Shown: in pieces, positions 56,732 through 64,000 of the stretch
Layout: every line of letters begins with the position of its first letter
How positions within the stretch are numbered: the stretch's first letter is position 1
Origin: Pradoshia eiseniae
GTDB taxonomy: Bacteria; Bacillota; Bacilli; Bacillales; Pradoshiaceae
DNA length: 64,000 nucleotides
Direction of reading: 5' to 3'
NCBI RefSeq assembly: GCF_002946355.1
Contig: NZ_PKOZ01000008.1
Coordinates: 93,092 to 157,091 of the forward strand
Program-made: the position numbers and the translations under genes
Notes under the pieces: generated by a model
Databases searched by the model: none
What the model was told of the DNA's origin: nothing
Seen by the model: the letters and a program-made list of their open reading frames with translations, nothing else

Positions 56732-57868
56732 ATGCCTAAACGAACAAAAACAGCATTAGCGGCGACGTTGCTGGTGACGAGCGCATTGGCATCAGGGTGC
56801 GGGATGCTTGATTTTCAAAAGAAGGAAGAAATTGACCCTCCGCAGGATATCGCATATTTAGAGGATTCCTCTGAGACAGAGGTAGCCGTCAATGTGGAAA
56901 CGGAAACCGGGGATGGAACGGTGGAAGGAACTGAAGAAGAAGCAGTAGAGGAAGAGGAGAAAGGAAAAGCCGAGGAAAGCGGCGAGAAGACGGGCACAAA
57001 CCAAACTGAGGTATACCTGATTGATGCGAATGGCTATGTCGTTCCACAGACGCTGACCCTACCAAATGCAGAAAATGAGGCAAAGCAAGCGCTCGAATAC
57101 ATGGTCACCAATGGTCCTGTTAGCGAGATTCTCCCGAATGGATTCAAGGCCGTCTTGCCGGTTGACACAACCATTAACAGCGTGGAGATTAAGGACGGCG
57201 TAGCGACAGTCGACTTCTCGAAGGAATTTAAGGAATATAAGGCAGAAGAAGAGGCCAGTATCTTAGAGGCTATCACATGGACATTGACCCAATTTGACGG
57301 TGTAAAGAATGTGAAACTGCAGATTGAGGGCACTGCCCTAAATGAAATGCCGGTCAACAAAACGGTCATTCCAAGTAATGCTTCACGAAATATGGGGATT
57401 AATACAGATACCTCCGAATCAAGTGATATCATGAACACGCGCCCTGTAACCGTCTACTTTATGGCAGGCGATACAGATAACTACTATTATGTGCCGGTGA
57501 CAAAACGGGTCAGCAATTCGGAAGGGGATGTAGAGGCCGTCCTTGCGAGCCTGATCAAGGGACCAGGCTACTCTACGCCACTTGTAAGCGAGTTCAGGCC
57601 AGATACAGAGCTGTTGGATAAACCAGGCATTAAGGATGGAGTAGTCAGCTTGAACTTCAATGAGTCCATCTATTCTAGCTTTGATGGGGAAGAGAAGATT
57701 GTATCAGAGCATCTGCTAAATGAACTCGTCTTGTCCTTGACTGAGCAAAAAGGTATCGATAAGGTGGATGTGCAAGTGAACGGGAAATATGACTTGATGA
57801 AGGAGGACGGCAAGAAATTAACGGAGCCGGTCTCTCGTCCGGAAAGCTTGAACACGGGTAAATATTAA
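56732..57868 (+). CDS. gerM: spore germination/sporulation lipoprotein GerM
   Basis: This 378-residue lipoprotein has a signal peptide with lipobox ALASGC (Cys23 lipidated). A very acidic linker, rich in Glu, covers about residues 45-88, and two GerMN domains follow (about 90-215 and 240-370), each with the FPEGM-like core seen as ILPNGFKAVLPVDTTI in the first. In B. subtilis GerM acts in engulfment and septal peptidoglycan hydrolysis during sporulation. AGGAGG precedes the ATG. Confidence 0.94.
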   Translation: MPKRTKTALAATLLVTSALASGCGMLDFQKKEEIDPPQDIAYLEDSSETEVAVNVETETGDGTVEGTEEEAVEEEEKGKAEESGEKTGTNQTEVYLIDANGYVVPQTLTLPNAENEAKQALEYMVTNGPVSEILPNGFKAVLPVDTTINSVEIKDGVATVDFSKEFKEYKAEEEASILEAITWTLTQFDGVKNVKLQIEGTALNEMPVNKTVIPSNASRNMGINTDTSESSDIMNTRPVTVYFMAGDTDNYYYVPVTKRVSNSEGDVEAVLASLIKGPGYSTPLVSEFRPDTELLDKPGIKDGVVSLNFNESIYSSFDGEEKIVSEHLLNELVLSLTEQKGIDKVDVQVNGKYDLMKEDGKKLTEPVSRPESLNTGKY

Positions 57869-57876
57869 GAGGGAGA

Positions 57877-57911
57877 GGGCAAGCCAGTGTAATGGCTTGT
57901 CTTTTTTTCTG
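57877..57911 (+). terminator. terminator of gerM
   Basis: The arms GGCAAGCCA and TGGCTTGTC flank a short loop and are followed by seven T. Confidence 0.9.
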
Positions 57912-57988
57912 CCTTTTGTACCGGATGCTTTTTAATTAAAAAAGGGTATGCTAAACTTAGCATGATGGGAACAAATTAGGAGGTAATT

Positions 57989-58726
57989 ATGAGATTTGAT
58001 GGTCGAAATATTGAGGAGTTAAGGCCCGTACATATAGAAACGAATTATATCAAGCATCCGGAAGGCTCTGTGCTCATTTCAGTCGGTGATACGAAGGTCA
58101 TTTGCACAGCGAGCGTGGATGACAGAGTACCGCCATTTATGCGCGGCGAGGGGAAAGGCTGGATTACGGCTGAGTATTCCATGCTTCCGCGCGCGACTGA
58201 GCAGCGGACAATGAGGGAATCAACGAAAGGCAAGGTAACCGGCAGAACAATGGAAATCCAGCGTTTGATCGGACGAGCTCTCCGGGCGGTTGTTGATCTT
58301 GAGGCACTAGGCGAGAAGACAATCTGGATTGATTGCGATGTTATCCAGGCTGATGGGGGCACGCGCACAGCCTCTATCACTGGAGCTTTTGTCGCTATGG
58401 CATTAGCCCTTCACAAATTGCAGGAAGCAGGCAAAATCACCTCCTTCCCGGTTAAATCTTACCTGGCAGCTACATCCGTAGGGATTATTGAGGAGTTTGG
58501 TGCCGTTCTTGACTTGAATTATCATGAGGATTCCCGTGCCCTAGTAGACATGAATGTCATCATGACAGGAGCGGAAGAGTTCGTGGAATTACAGGGAACA
58601 GGCGAGGAAGCCACCTTCACGCGTGCCCAATTAAATGAATTGCTTGATTTAGCGGCTGCAGGGATCAATCAATTATTCGAATCGCAAAAAGAAGCATTAG
58701 GGCCGATTGCTGAGAAAATCAAGTAA
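57989..58726 (+). CDS. rph: ribonuclease PH
   Basis: This phosphorolytic 3'-5' exoribonuclease trims tRNA 3' ends. The 245-residue protein starts [14 protein letters not shown] and has [21 protein letters not shown] and [19 protein letters not shown], the RNA- and phosphate-binding parts of the fold. AGGAGG precedes the ATG. It heads rph-rdgB-ysnB. Confidence 0.97.
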   Translation: MRFDGRNIEELRPVHIETNYIKHPEGSVLISVGDTKVICTASVDDRVPPFMRGEGKGWITAEYSMLPRATEQRTMRESTKGKVTGRTMEIQRLIGRALRAVVDLEALGEKTIWIDCDVIQADGGTRTASITGAFVAMALALHKLQEAGKITSFPVKSYLAATSVGIIEEFGAVLDLNYHEDSRALVDMNVIMTGAEEFVELQGTGEEATFTRAQLNELLDLAAAGINQLFESQKEALGPIAEKIK

Positions 58727-58774
58727 AAGCGTAGATTCTGCGCTTTTTCTTCTTATCTAGAGAGGAGAGGGACT

Positions 58775-59359
58775 ATGAAAACTGTTTTAATTGCAACGAA
58801 GAATAAAGGGAAAGCGAAGGAGTTTGAAGCGCTGTTCGCCCCTAAGGGCATAAAGGTGCTGACATTGCTCGATATCGAGGATGCCATTGATGTTGAAGAA
58901 ACGGGCACTACATTCGAGGAGAATGCTATCCTAAAGGCGAAAGCCATTTCTGAACAAATGAACATGACCGTCTTATCTGATGACTCAGGACTTGTCATTG
59001 ATGCACTAGACGGACGCCCTGGCGTTTATTCGGCGCGCTATGCAGGACCAGCCAAGAATGATAAGGATAACTATGAGAAGGTTCTTGAAGAAATGAAAGA
59101 TGTTCCAGACGAAAAACGGACAGCTAGATTTTATTGTGCGATAGCGATGGTCGGTCCTGAAATCGGCACCATCACCGTATCAGGAACATGTGAGGGCTAT
59201 ATTGCCCGCGAGCCAGAGGGTGAGTATGGCTTCGGCTATGACCCTATCTTCTATGTGCCGGAGAAGGAAACAGTCATGGCGAATCTTGAGCCAGCAGTGA
59301 AGAACAAAATCAGCCACAGGGCCAATGCCTTAAAAGCATTGGAGGCGAAGCTCGGATGA
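58775..59359 (+). CDS. rdgB: XTP/dITP pyrophosphatase (RdgB/HAM1 family)
   Basis: This house-cleaning enzyme hydrolyses non-canonical purine nucleotides to monophosphates. The 194-residue protein has the start motif LIATKNKGKAKEFE, the acidic LSDDSGLVIDALDGRPGVYSARYAG and FGYDPIFYVPE, all typical of the family. It corresponds to B. subtilis YsnA. Its last four bases overlap the start of ysnB (ATGA). Confidence 0.96.
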   Translation: MKTVLIATKNKGKAKEFEALFAPKGIKVLTLLDIEDAIDVEETGTTFEENAILKAKAISEQMNMTVLSDDSGLVIDALDGRPGVYSARYAGPAKNDKDNYEKVLEEMKDVPDEKRTARFYCAIAMVGPEIGTITVSGTCEGYIAREPEGEYGFGYDPIFYVPEKETVMANLEPAVKNKISHRANALKALEAKLG

Positions 59360-59868
59360 AAGCATTGATTGTCAGTGACAGCCATGGGCTCTATGATGAA
59401 TTGCATACGTTATATGCCCGCCATAAGGATGAAGTAGACATCTTCATCCATTGTGGCGACTCTGAGCTGTCACAGGAGGATGAGGTCATCAAGCCCTATG
59501 CCACGGTCCAAGGAAACTGCGACTTCGGCGATGATTTCCCGGCTGAAAGTGTCATCAGCTTTGATACATGGTCCATATTCGTCACACACGGGCATCTGTT
59601 CAATGTTAAATCTACCCTGCTGAATGTAAGCCTTAAGGCAAGAGAAGTGGGAGCTGACATCGTCTGCTTCGGTCATTCTCATATCGCCGGTGCCGAAAAG
59701 ATTGATGACTGCCTTTTCATTAACCCTGGCAGTATCCGTCTTCCAAAAGGCAGCAAGTACAAAACATATGCCATCCTCGAGAAACGAGGGAAGAAGGCAA
59801 TCGTTGATTTCTACACACTTGAAGGGGATAATTTACCAGACTGGAGTTTAAAAACAACCCTTTCCTAA
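59356..59868 (+). CDS. ysnB: YfcE/YsnB-type metallophosphoesterase
   Basis: This 170-residue calcineurin-like phosphoesterase has the full metal-site set: VSDSHG at residue 6, HCGDSE near 36, GNCDF near 53, THGH near 78 and FGHSHIAG near 104. The natural substrate is unknown; YfcE-type proteins cleave phosphodiesters in vitro. It overlaps rdgB by four bases and ends the rph operon. Confidence 0.93.
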   Translation: MKALIVSDSHGLYDELHTLYARHKDEVDIFIHCGDSELSQEDEVIKPYATVQGNCDFGDDFPAESVISFDTWSIFVTHGHLFNVKSTLLNVSLKAREVGADIVCFGHSHIAGAEKIDDCLFINPGSIRLPKGSKYKTYAILEKRGKKAIVDFYTLEGDNLPDWSLKTTLS

Positions 59869-60042
59869 AACGCAAAAAAGTTGTATAGTAGGTGAAGGAG
59901 ATTCCACTTCTCCTTCACCCAAAAAAACGCAAAAAACTTTTTCAAAAAAGTTATTGACTTAACGGTGAACACAATATATAATAATAAATGTCGTCAGGCG
60001 ATGATGACAAAAAAGAAACGAAAAACAATTACTTCATATCAT

Positions 60043-60116
<74 letters not shown>

Positions 60117-60123
60117 CTAACGT

Positions 60124-60165
60124 AAACACCCTGAACTTTTTATTAAAGTTCAGGGTGTTTTTTAT
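60124..60165 (+). terminator. terminator of tRNA-Arg
   Basis: The arms AACACCCTGAACTTT and AAAGTTCAGGGTGTT form a 15-bp stem followed by T residues. Confidence 0.95.
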
Positions 60166-60307
60166 CTCTTATATTACTTAGAGAAACGGTCAGTATATAA
60201 ATTATGACTTACTCCGCTTGTTATATTTTTTTGAAATGATTCAAGATGCGATTTGATAGCTTCTTTTATGATTTTTTCTTCTGTCCCGAGCCTTTTTCTA
60301 CTACATC

Positions 60308-60342
60308 AGCCGGTAATCTCGCAACGAGGCTACCGGCTTTTT
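60308..60342 (+). terminator. orphan terminator-like hairpin
   Basis: The arms AGCCGGTA and TACCGGCT surround ATCTCGCAACGAGGC (itself partly paired) and are followed by TTTTTTG. No intact gene lies directly upstream. Confidence 0.7.
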
Positions 60343-60404
60343 TGAGCAGAAATGCTGACATACGGATCAGAAAACGAAGTCAGGCTGCCTCGGAAGTCTT
60401 GATA

Positions 60405-60466
60405 CATAAAAAAAAGCCCGGGATATGGAATCCGGACTATTTCCGTATCCTAGTGGGCTTTTTAAA
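60405..60466. terminator. second orphan hairpin
   Basis: AAAAAAGCCC and GGGCTTTTT, with inner arms GGATATGGA/TCCGTATCC, form a long imperfect stem with A and T runs on either side, usable in both directions. It may terminate the reverse-strand gene at 60504. Confidence 0.7.
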
Positions 60467-60503
60467 TGGTCAGCATTAAACCAGTACTATTGTGATTTTA
60501 TAG

Positions 60504-60845
60504 TTATTTATGATTAGATTTATGATTAGATTTCTTGGAAAGCAGTTTCTTTCCTTGTTCGATTTGCTCGTTAATTTGCTGTAGGGCATTGCCTAAGCCA
60601 TTGAAAACATTAGCAGCTGACTGATTAGCTGCGACAAGCTGTTCTGCATTTACTGGAGTATGATCATTTTTTTTGAATTGATCTGTCAAAGCATCAATTT
60701 TTTCTGCTTCTGCTCTAATTAATTCGGCAAGAGCGAATTTTTCATTAATGGCTCCAACAATCAGGAGGACCCCGAGTATTCTTTCGATTTCATTTCTATC
60801 GTAGCTTTGAGCGGTTTTCATAAGCTGCTTAAAATTTTGTTCCAT
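60504..60845 (-). CDS. 113-residue soluble helical protein, unknown
   Basis: This charged protein is predicted to be mostly alpha-helical, with no membrane segment. It starts MEQNFKQLMKTAQSYDRNEI, has a hydrophobic ILGVLLIVGAI stretch near residue 23, and ends in a short tandem KSNHKSNHK. AAAGGAG lies before the ATG on the reverse strand. No family is recognised. It is the only gene between the tRNA-Arg gene and its decayed copy. Confidence 0.65.
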   Translation of the reverse strand: MEQNFKQLMKTAQSYDRNEIERILGVLLIVGAINEKFALAELIRAEAEKIDALTDQFKKNDHTPVNAEQLVAANQSAANVFNGLGNALQQINEQIEQGKKLLSKKSNHKSNHK

Positions 60846-61089
60846 TTAACATTCTCCTTTGTTTAGTATATTTTTGCAGTCCGGATTGTATAAGTTATGT
60901 TTTCCTGTGAAATAAGCTTGGACAATTGCAGATTTTCAATGAAAATATACTCATATCCATAAGGGAAATATCCTTATGGAACCTTCTTTTGGGGAAATAA
61001 TCTTACTATCCTCTGTGTCTCATTAAATAAGCTCTGTAGACTCACTCAAGCACTTTGAATGAGAACAGTGATACTGTTCTTTCAATTTA

Positions 61090-61164
61090 GTTCAGAACGC
61101 TCAGCTGGACAGAGGATATGCCATCTAAGTGTATATTCGGGAGTTCGAAGCTCTCCCTGGGACG
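61090..61164 (+). pseudogene. decayed tRNA-Arg copy
   Basis: Compared with the tRNA at 60043 this keeps GCTCAGCTGGA, an A-G-A-G D-arm end, TCTAAG at the anticodon, TCGGGAGTTCGAA and the tail CTGGGACGCTA, but the 5' acceptor arm (GTTCAGA) no longer pairs and the anticodon stem is lost. It cannot be a functional tRNA. Confidence 0.8.
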
Positions 61165-61173
61165 CTACCAAAA

Positions 61174-61211
61174 GAAAAAGACAAAAACCAAAGCGGTTTT
61201 TGTCTTTTTGC
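61174..61211. terminator. bidirectional terminator after the oxidoreductase
   Basis: AAAAAGACAAAAACC and GGTTTTTGTCTTTTT form a 15-bp stem with a short loop. The A and T runs make it usable on both strands, including for the reverse-strand gene at 61228. Confidence 0.85.
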
Positions 61212-61227
61212 ATATAAGTGCTTGATG

Positions 61228-62448
61228 CTATTGACTTAAATTTCTATTATGACTATATAAATCAAAGTCTGGATGAGATCCGTTTTTAATGATTTCCGTG
61301 ATTATTTTTGACAAGATGCTGCTATAGACAAGTCCATTATCTCCGTAGGCGAATAGGAAATGACAACGGGGGAATTCCTCGTACTGCCCAATTAGAGGGA
61401 GTCCGTCATGTGTCCCACCATAGAAGGCTCCAAGATAATATTCAGGCTCTGCATGTATATTAGGGAAAAGCTTATTAAATTCCTTTATTAGCTTTTTCTT
61501 CTTAGCGATGATTTTGGAATCACGATCCTCCGGGTAGGTCGTATTGTCGTCAAGCCCTCCAATGATGATTCTATTATCTGCGGTTGTCCGCATATAGACG
61601 TATGGGCGGGCCGTCTCCCAGATTAATGTTTGCTTATACCAATCGGATTGCTGCAGATTCTCAACCGGCTTGGTGATGACGGCATAGGAGCTGGTTAAAA
61701 GGCAATCCTTCTCCTTTTTGAATTCAAGCCCTTCATAACCTGCGGCAATAATGACATGCTTTGCCGTGATGGAATGATTACGATTCGTATAAAATATAGC
61801 GTGTTCCTTCGTGAATTTCTTCCCTTTTATTTCGGTGTTCTCATATATTTGAACACCCTTCCTGGAGGCAGTCTGCAGCAGACTATGATTATACTTGAAT
61901 GGATTGATTTCTCCATCATTATGGATATACAAGGCAGATTGCTTAGAGAAAGGGTATCGCTCTTTAATTTGTTTTTCGTCCAGAAAATCCACTTGAAAGC
62001 CGTGCTTGGCTAAAAAATGATACTCCTTTTGCAGCTTCTCCTCTCCTTGTGAATCACTGGCATAATAGAGGCTATCCCTTCGTTTAAATTCAGGGTCGAC
62101 ATCAATTTTTTTGGAAGAATCCTCAATATCGGATATAGCTTGTTCACATAATTTCGTATGATGAATGGCTGATTCCTCTCCAAACGTATGAATCAGCTCA
62201 AATAGCATCTTATCCCCTAGATATTGGAGAAGGGCGGTGTTCGCCATTGTACTGCCAGTGCCAATCTGTCGCTTATCGACAACAGCGACCTTAAGGTCTG
62301 TTTCGCTTAAAAGGTGAGCACATTGAGCCCCTGAGCTTCCTCCTCCGATGATGAGAACATCACAAAAAATATCCTCTTCCAATGGCGGATAAGATGGAGG
62401 ATGTGTAAGTGTTGTTTGCCAATAAAACTCCCCGTTTTGAAGATTCAT
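61228..62448 (-). CDS. FAD-dependent oxidoreductase (DAO family)
   Basis: This 406-residue protein has the FAD-binding motif VLIIGGGSSGAQCAHLL near residue 31 and the conserved GTGSTMANTALLQYLGD region near 62, followed by IIGGLDDNTTYPED and a C-terminal GTHDGLPLIGQY and AYGDNGLVYSS. It belongs to the D-amino-acid/glycine oxidase-like group, whose members oxidise secondary or primary amines. There is no Rieske domain at the C-terminus, unlike some relatives. AAAGGAG precedes the ATG. The substrate is unknown. Confidence 0.85.
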   Translation of the reverse strand: MNLQNGEFYWQTTLTHPPSYPPLEEDIFCDVLIIGGGSSGAQCAHLLSETDLKVAVVDKRQIGTGSTMANTALLQYLGDKMLFELIHTFGEESAIHHTKLCEQAISDIEDSSKKIDVDPEFKRRDSLYYASDSQGEEKLQKEYHFLAKHGFQVDFLDEKQIKERYPFSKQSALYIHNDGEINPFKYNHSLLQTASRKGVQIYENTEIKGKKFTKEHAIFYTNRNHSITAKHVIIAAGYEGLEFKKEKDCLLTSSYAVITKPVENLQQSDWYKQTLIWETARPYVYMRTTADNRIIIGGLDDNTTYPEDRDSKIIAKKKKLIKEFNKLFPNIHAEPEYYLGAFYGGTHDGLPLIGQYEEFPRCHFLFAYGDNGLVYSSILSKIITEIIKNGSHPDFDLYSHNRNLSQ

Positions 62449-62725
62449 GAATCCTGCTCCTTTAGTAAAAATCGTTCTGCATAGATTTCCCTTGTCATAT
62501 GGAAATATTCTTATATAAAAGCAGTAGTTTTAAGATAGAGGGAAATGCTTGGCCCGACTAAAAAGCTAATCTATGCATTCTCCTTGATATGCGAAAAGAT
62601 GGGGGATAAGGAATTGACGGCCCCAGAACAAGGAAAAGTACTCCTGCTCCTCCATTTTTTTGTTACACTTTAAGTAATGCTCGGTGAATAAAATTCTTAT
62701 ACATACTCTATCGGGGGAACGCTCT
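62449..62725. other. divergent intergenic region
   Basis: This stretch separates the reverse-strand oxidoreductase from the forward MFS gene and presumably holds both promoters. I do not see a strong promoter pair by eye. Confidence 0.4.
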
Positions 62726-63895
62726 ATGCGTCAGTTTATTTTTTTATTTATCATTTATGCTGCTTTTATCAGTTTAGGATTGCCTGATTCTCTTTTAGGG
62801 GTGGCTTGGCCCGAGATGGTAGGGGAGTTTGATGTAGCCTACAGTTCGGCTGGGATCATTTCAATGACGGTTGCGGTTTGTACGGTTATTTCTAGCTTGC
62901 AGACTGCACGTATCTCTCGGAAGATAGGAACCGGCAGGCTGATCTTAGGCAGTGTGCTCTTTACTGCAATCGGTTTGATGGGGTTTGCGTTTACGCATAA
63001 TTTCCTGTTTTTAATTGTTTTGGCAATGCCTTTAGGTTTTGGGGCAGGCGCTATTGATACCTCTTTAAATGACTATGTAGCTGCCAACTTAAAGGCGCAT
63101 CATATGAATTGGCTGCATGCCTTCTGGGGAGTAGGCGCAACATTAGGGCCGATTATTATGGGAGTAGTATTAAATAATCATTTCTCTTGGAGAAACGGGT
63201 ATTGGATTATTGGCTGCATTCAATTGGCTCTCGTTATCGTTCTCTTCTTTTCACTGCCTCTTTGGAAGCAAAAACAGCAAAAAGTATTGGAAGAATCTAA
63301 AGAGGGTGAAGCTCCTGTTCAAGCCATCTGGAAACGAGCGGGGGTTATATTTTCGCTAGTATCTTTCTTGGTTTATGTTGGTTTAGAAGGAACGATATTT
63401 TTGTGGGGGAGCAGTTACTTAATTGAAGAGAAATCATTATCTGCGGTAACCGCCAGCTTTATCATATCTGTATTTTTCGCAAGTTTAACGGTGGGACGGA
63501 TTATTTCTGGCTTTATTACTTTTTGGCTGACGAACCAAAAGCTGCTGATTGTTAGTCAAATCATCCTTCTAATCGGGATTTTCATAGTGGCGATTGGAAG
63601 TGGCGGTATCTTGTATGGAGGATTTATCCTAATTGGTCTAGGATGTGCGGCCATTTTTCCGACCATGATCCATGAAACGCCGAGAAGGTTTGGAAAAAGG
63701 GATTCTGGTGCCATTATAGGGTATCAGGTAGCTGCTGGTTATGCTGGCATAACTGTATTGCCTCCATTATTAGGAGTATTGTTCCAAGGACTCAGTATGA
63801 AGCTATTGCCAATGTTTTTGGTCGTTTTTGTCCTAGTCCTGCTTGGTGCAACAATTTTTATTGAAAAAGAGAGAGGCAAGAAGATTTATAAATAG
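62726..63895 (+). CDS. MFS transporter (FucP/YfkF-like)
   Basis: This 389-residue protein has 11-12 membrane segments in two halves split by a charged central loop near residue 190-210 (KQKQQKVLEESKEGE). The first helix region AAFISLGLPDSLLGVAWPEM and the ARISRKIGTGRLILG loop fit the MFS sugar-type subgroup. ATG 62726 follows GGGGGA; an in-frame ATG 14 codons upstream lacks a ribosome binding site. The substrate is unknown. Confidence 0.85.
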   Translation: MRQFIFLFIIYAAFISLGLPDSLLGVAWPEMVGEFDVAYSSAGIISMTVAVCTVISSLQTARISRKIGTGRLILGSVLFTAIGLMGFAFTHNFLFLIVLAMPLGFGAGAIDTSLNDYVAANLKAHHMNWLHAFWGVGATLGPIIMGVVLNNHFSWRNGYWIIGCIQLALVIVLFFSLPLWKQKQQKVLEESKEGEAPVQAIWKRAGVIFSLVSFLVYVGLEGTIFLWGSSYLIEEKSLSAVTASFIISVFFASLTVGRIISGFITFWLTNQKLLIVSQIILLIGIFIVAIGSGGILYGGFILIGLGCAAIFPTMIHETPRRFGKRDSGAIIGYQVAAGYAGITVLPPLLGVLFQGLSMKLLPMFLVVFVLVLLGATIFIEKERGKKIYK

Positions 63896-63928
63896 AAGGT
63901 TTTTCATCACCAAGAGCTTTGATTGAAG

Positions 63929-63949
63929 TGACCCCAAAAAGTTAGACAC
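63929..63949 (-). mobile_element. IS3-family terminal inverted repeat
   Basis: TGACCCCAAAAAGTTAGACA matches the ends of IS150-type IS3-family elements in form. The element continues past the window end, so only this end is seen. Confidence 0.85.
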
Positions 63950-63959
63950 AGTTATTTCC

Positions 63960-64000
63960 TTAAGCAGCTCGCATAGAATGAGTCCGATATTGTATCGGGC
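63960..64000 (-). CDS. IS3-family transposase, C-terminal fragment at window edge
   Basis: Read on the reverse strand, the last codons give PIQYRTHSMRAA and a stop, the usual C-terminus of the IS150-type OrfB transposase (DDE integrase domain). The rest lies outside the window. The stop sits 11 bases inside the terminal repeat, as normal for this family. Confidence 0.85.
   Translation of the reverse strand, partial: PIQYRTHSMRAA

Noticed and set aside
60246..60479. 77-codon frame after tRNA-Arg
   Set aside because: It crosses two strong hairpins and has no ribosome binding site.

Overview
The window is chromosomal DNA from a low-GC, spore-forming Gram-positive bacterium of the family Bacillaceae. 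The evidence is gene order that follows the Bacillus subtilis citZ-to-ysnB segment almost gene for gene, sporulation genes (ytaF, ytxC, sspI, gerE, gerM), two T-box leaders, AAGGAGG-type ribosome binding sites and frequent TTG/GTG starts. The species cannot be named from this sequence.

Layout. 0.1-4.5 kb: ytwI and the TCA-cycle run citZ-icd-mdh. 4.9-13.6 kb: phosphate two-component pair phoPR, polA-mutM-ytaF-coaE, and the gluconeogenic gapB. 13.8-20.5 kb: speD, nrdR, the replication-initiation pair dnaB-dnaI, ytxC, and a T-box-controlled thrS. 20.5-22 kb: a short variable stretch with a reverse-strand P-loop kinase and a 74-bp tandem hairpin repeat. 22-23.4 kb: the L20-type leader and infC-rpmI-rplT, with infC apparently starting at ATT. 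23.4-28.5 kb: membrane proteins, an aldose-epimerase-like protein, ysdB (reverse strand), the M42 peptidase ysdC, sspI and ysgA. 28.6-32.4 kb: T-box leader plus pheST.

32.4-35.3 kb is the clearest accessory island. It starts with a repeat/hairpin cluster that copies the last codons of pheT. AT-rich DNA follows, with two broken reading frames and three small unrecognised membrane or exported proteins, arranged like a worn toxin/immunity cassette locus. 35.4-41.6 kb returns to core genes (rnhC reverse; zapA-cvpA-polX-mutS2). 41.6-48 kb carries a DinB-GNAT fusion protein and the fatty-acid degradation block lcfA-fadR-fadB-etfB-etfA. 48-59.9 kb holds trxA, uvrC, yslB, sdhCAB, a thioesterase gene with a perfect FadR operator, gerE, racE, gerM, rph, rdgB and ysnB.

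The last 4 kb is variable: a tRNA-Arg(TCT), a decayed second copy of that tRNA 1 kb downstream, a small unknown gene, a FAD-dependent oxidoreductase, an MFS transporter, and the terminal repeat plus transposase C-terminus of an IS3-family element running off the window edge.

The core genes join central carbon metabolism (citrate cycle, succinate dehydrogenase, gluconeogenic GAPDH, beta-oxidation and electron-transfer flavoprotein) to DNA replication and repair (polA, mutM, dnaBI, polX, mutS2, uvrC, rnhC) and translation (thrS, pheST, infC-rpmI-rplT). Putative control sites seen directly include a cre-like site (citZ), CcpN-like sites (gapB), two FadR operators, a sigma-K-type promoter (gerE), two T-boxes and one ribosomal-protein leader.
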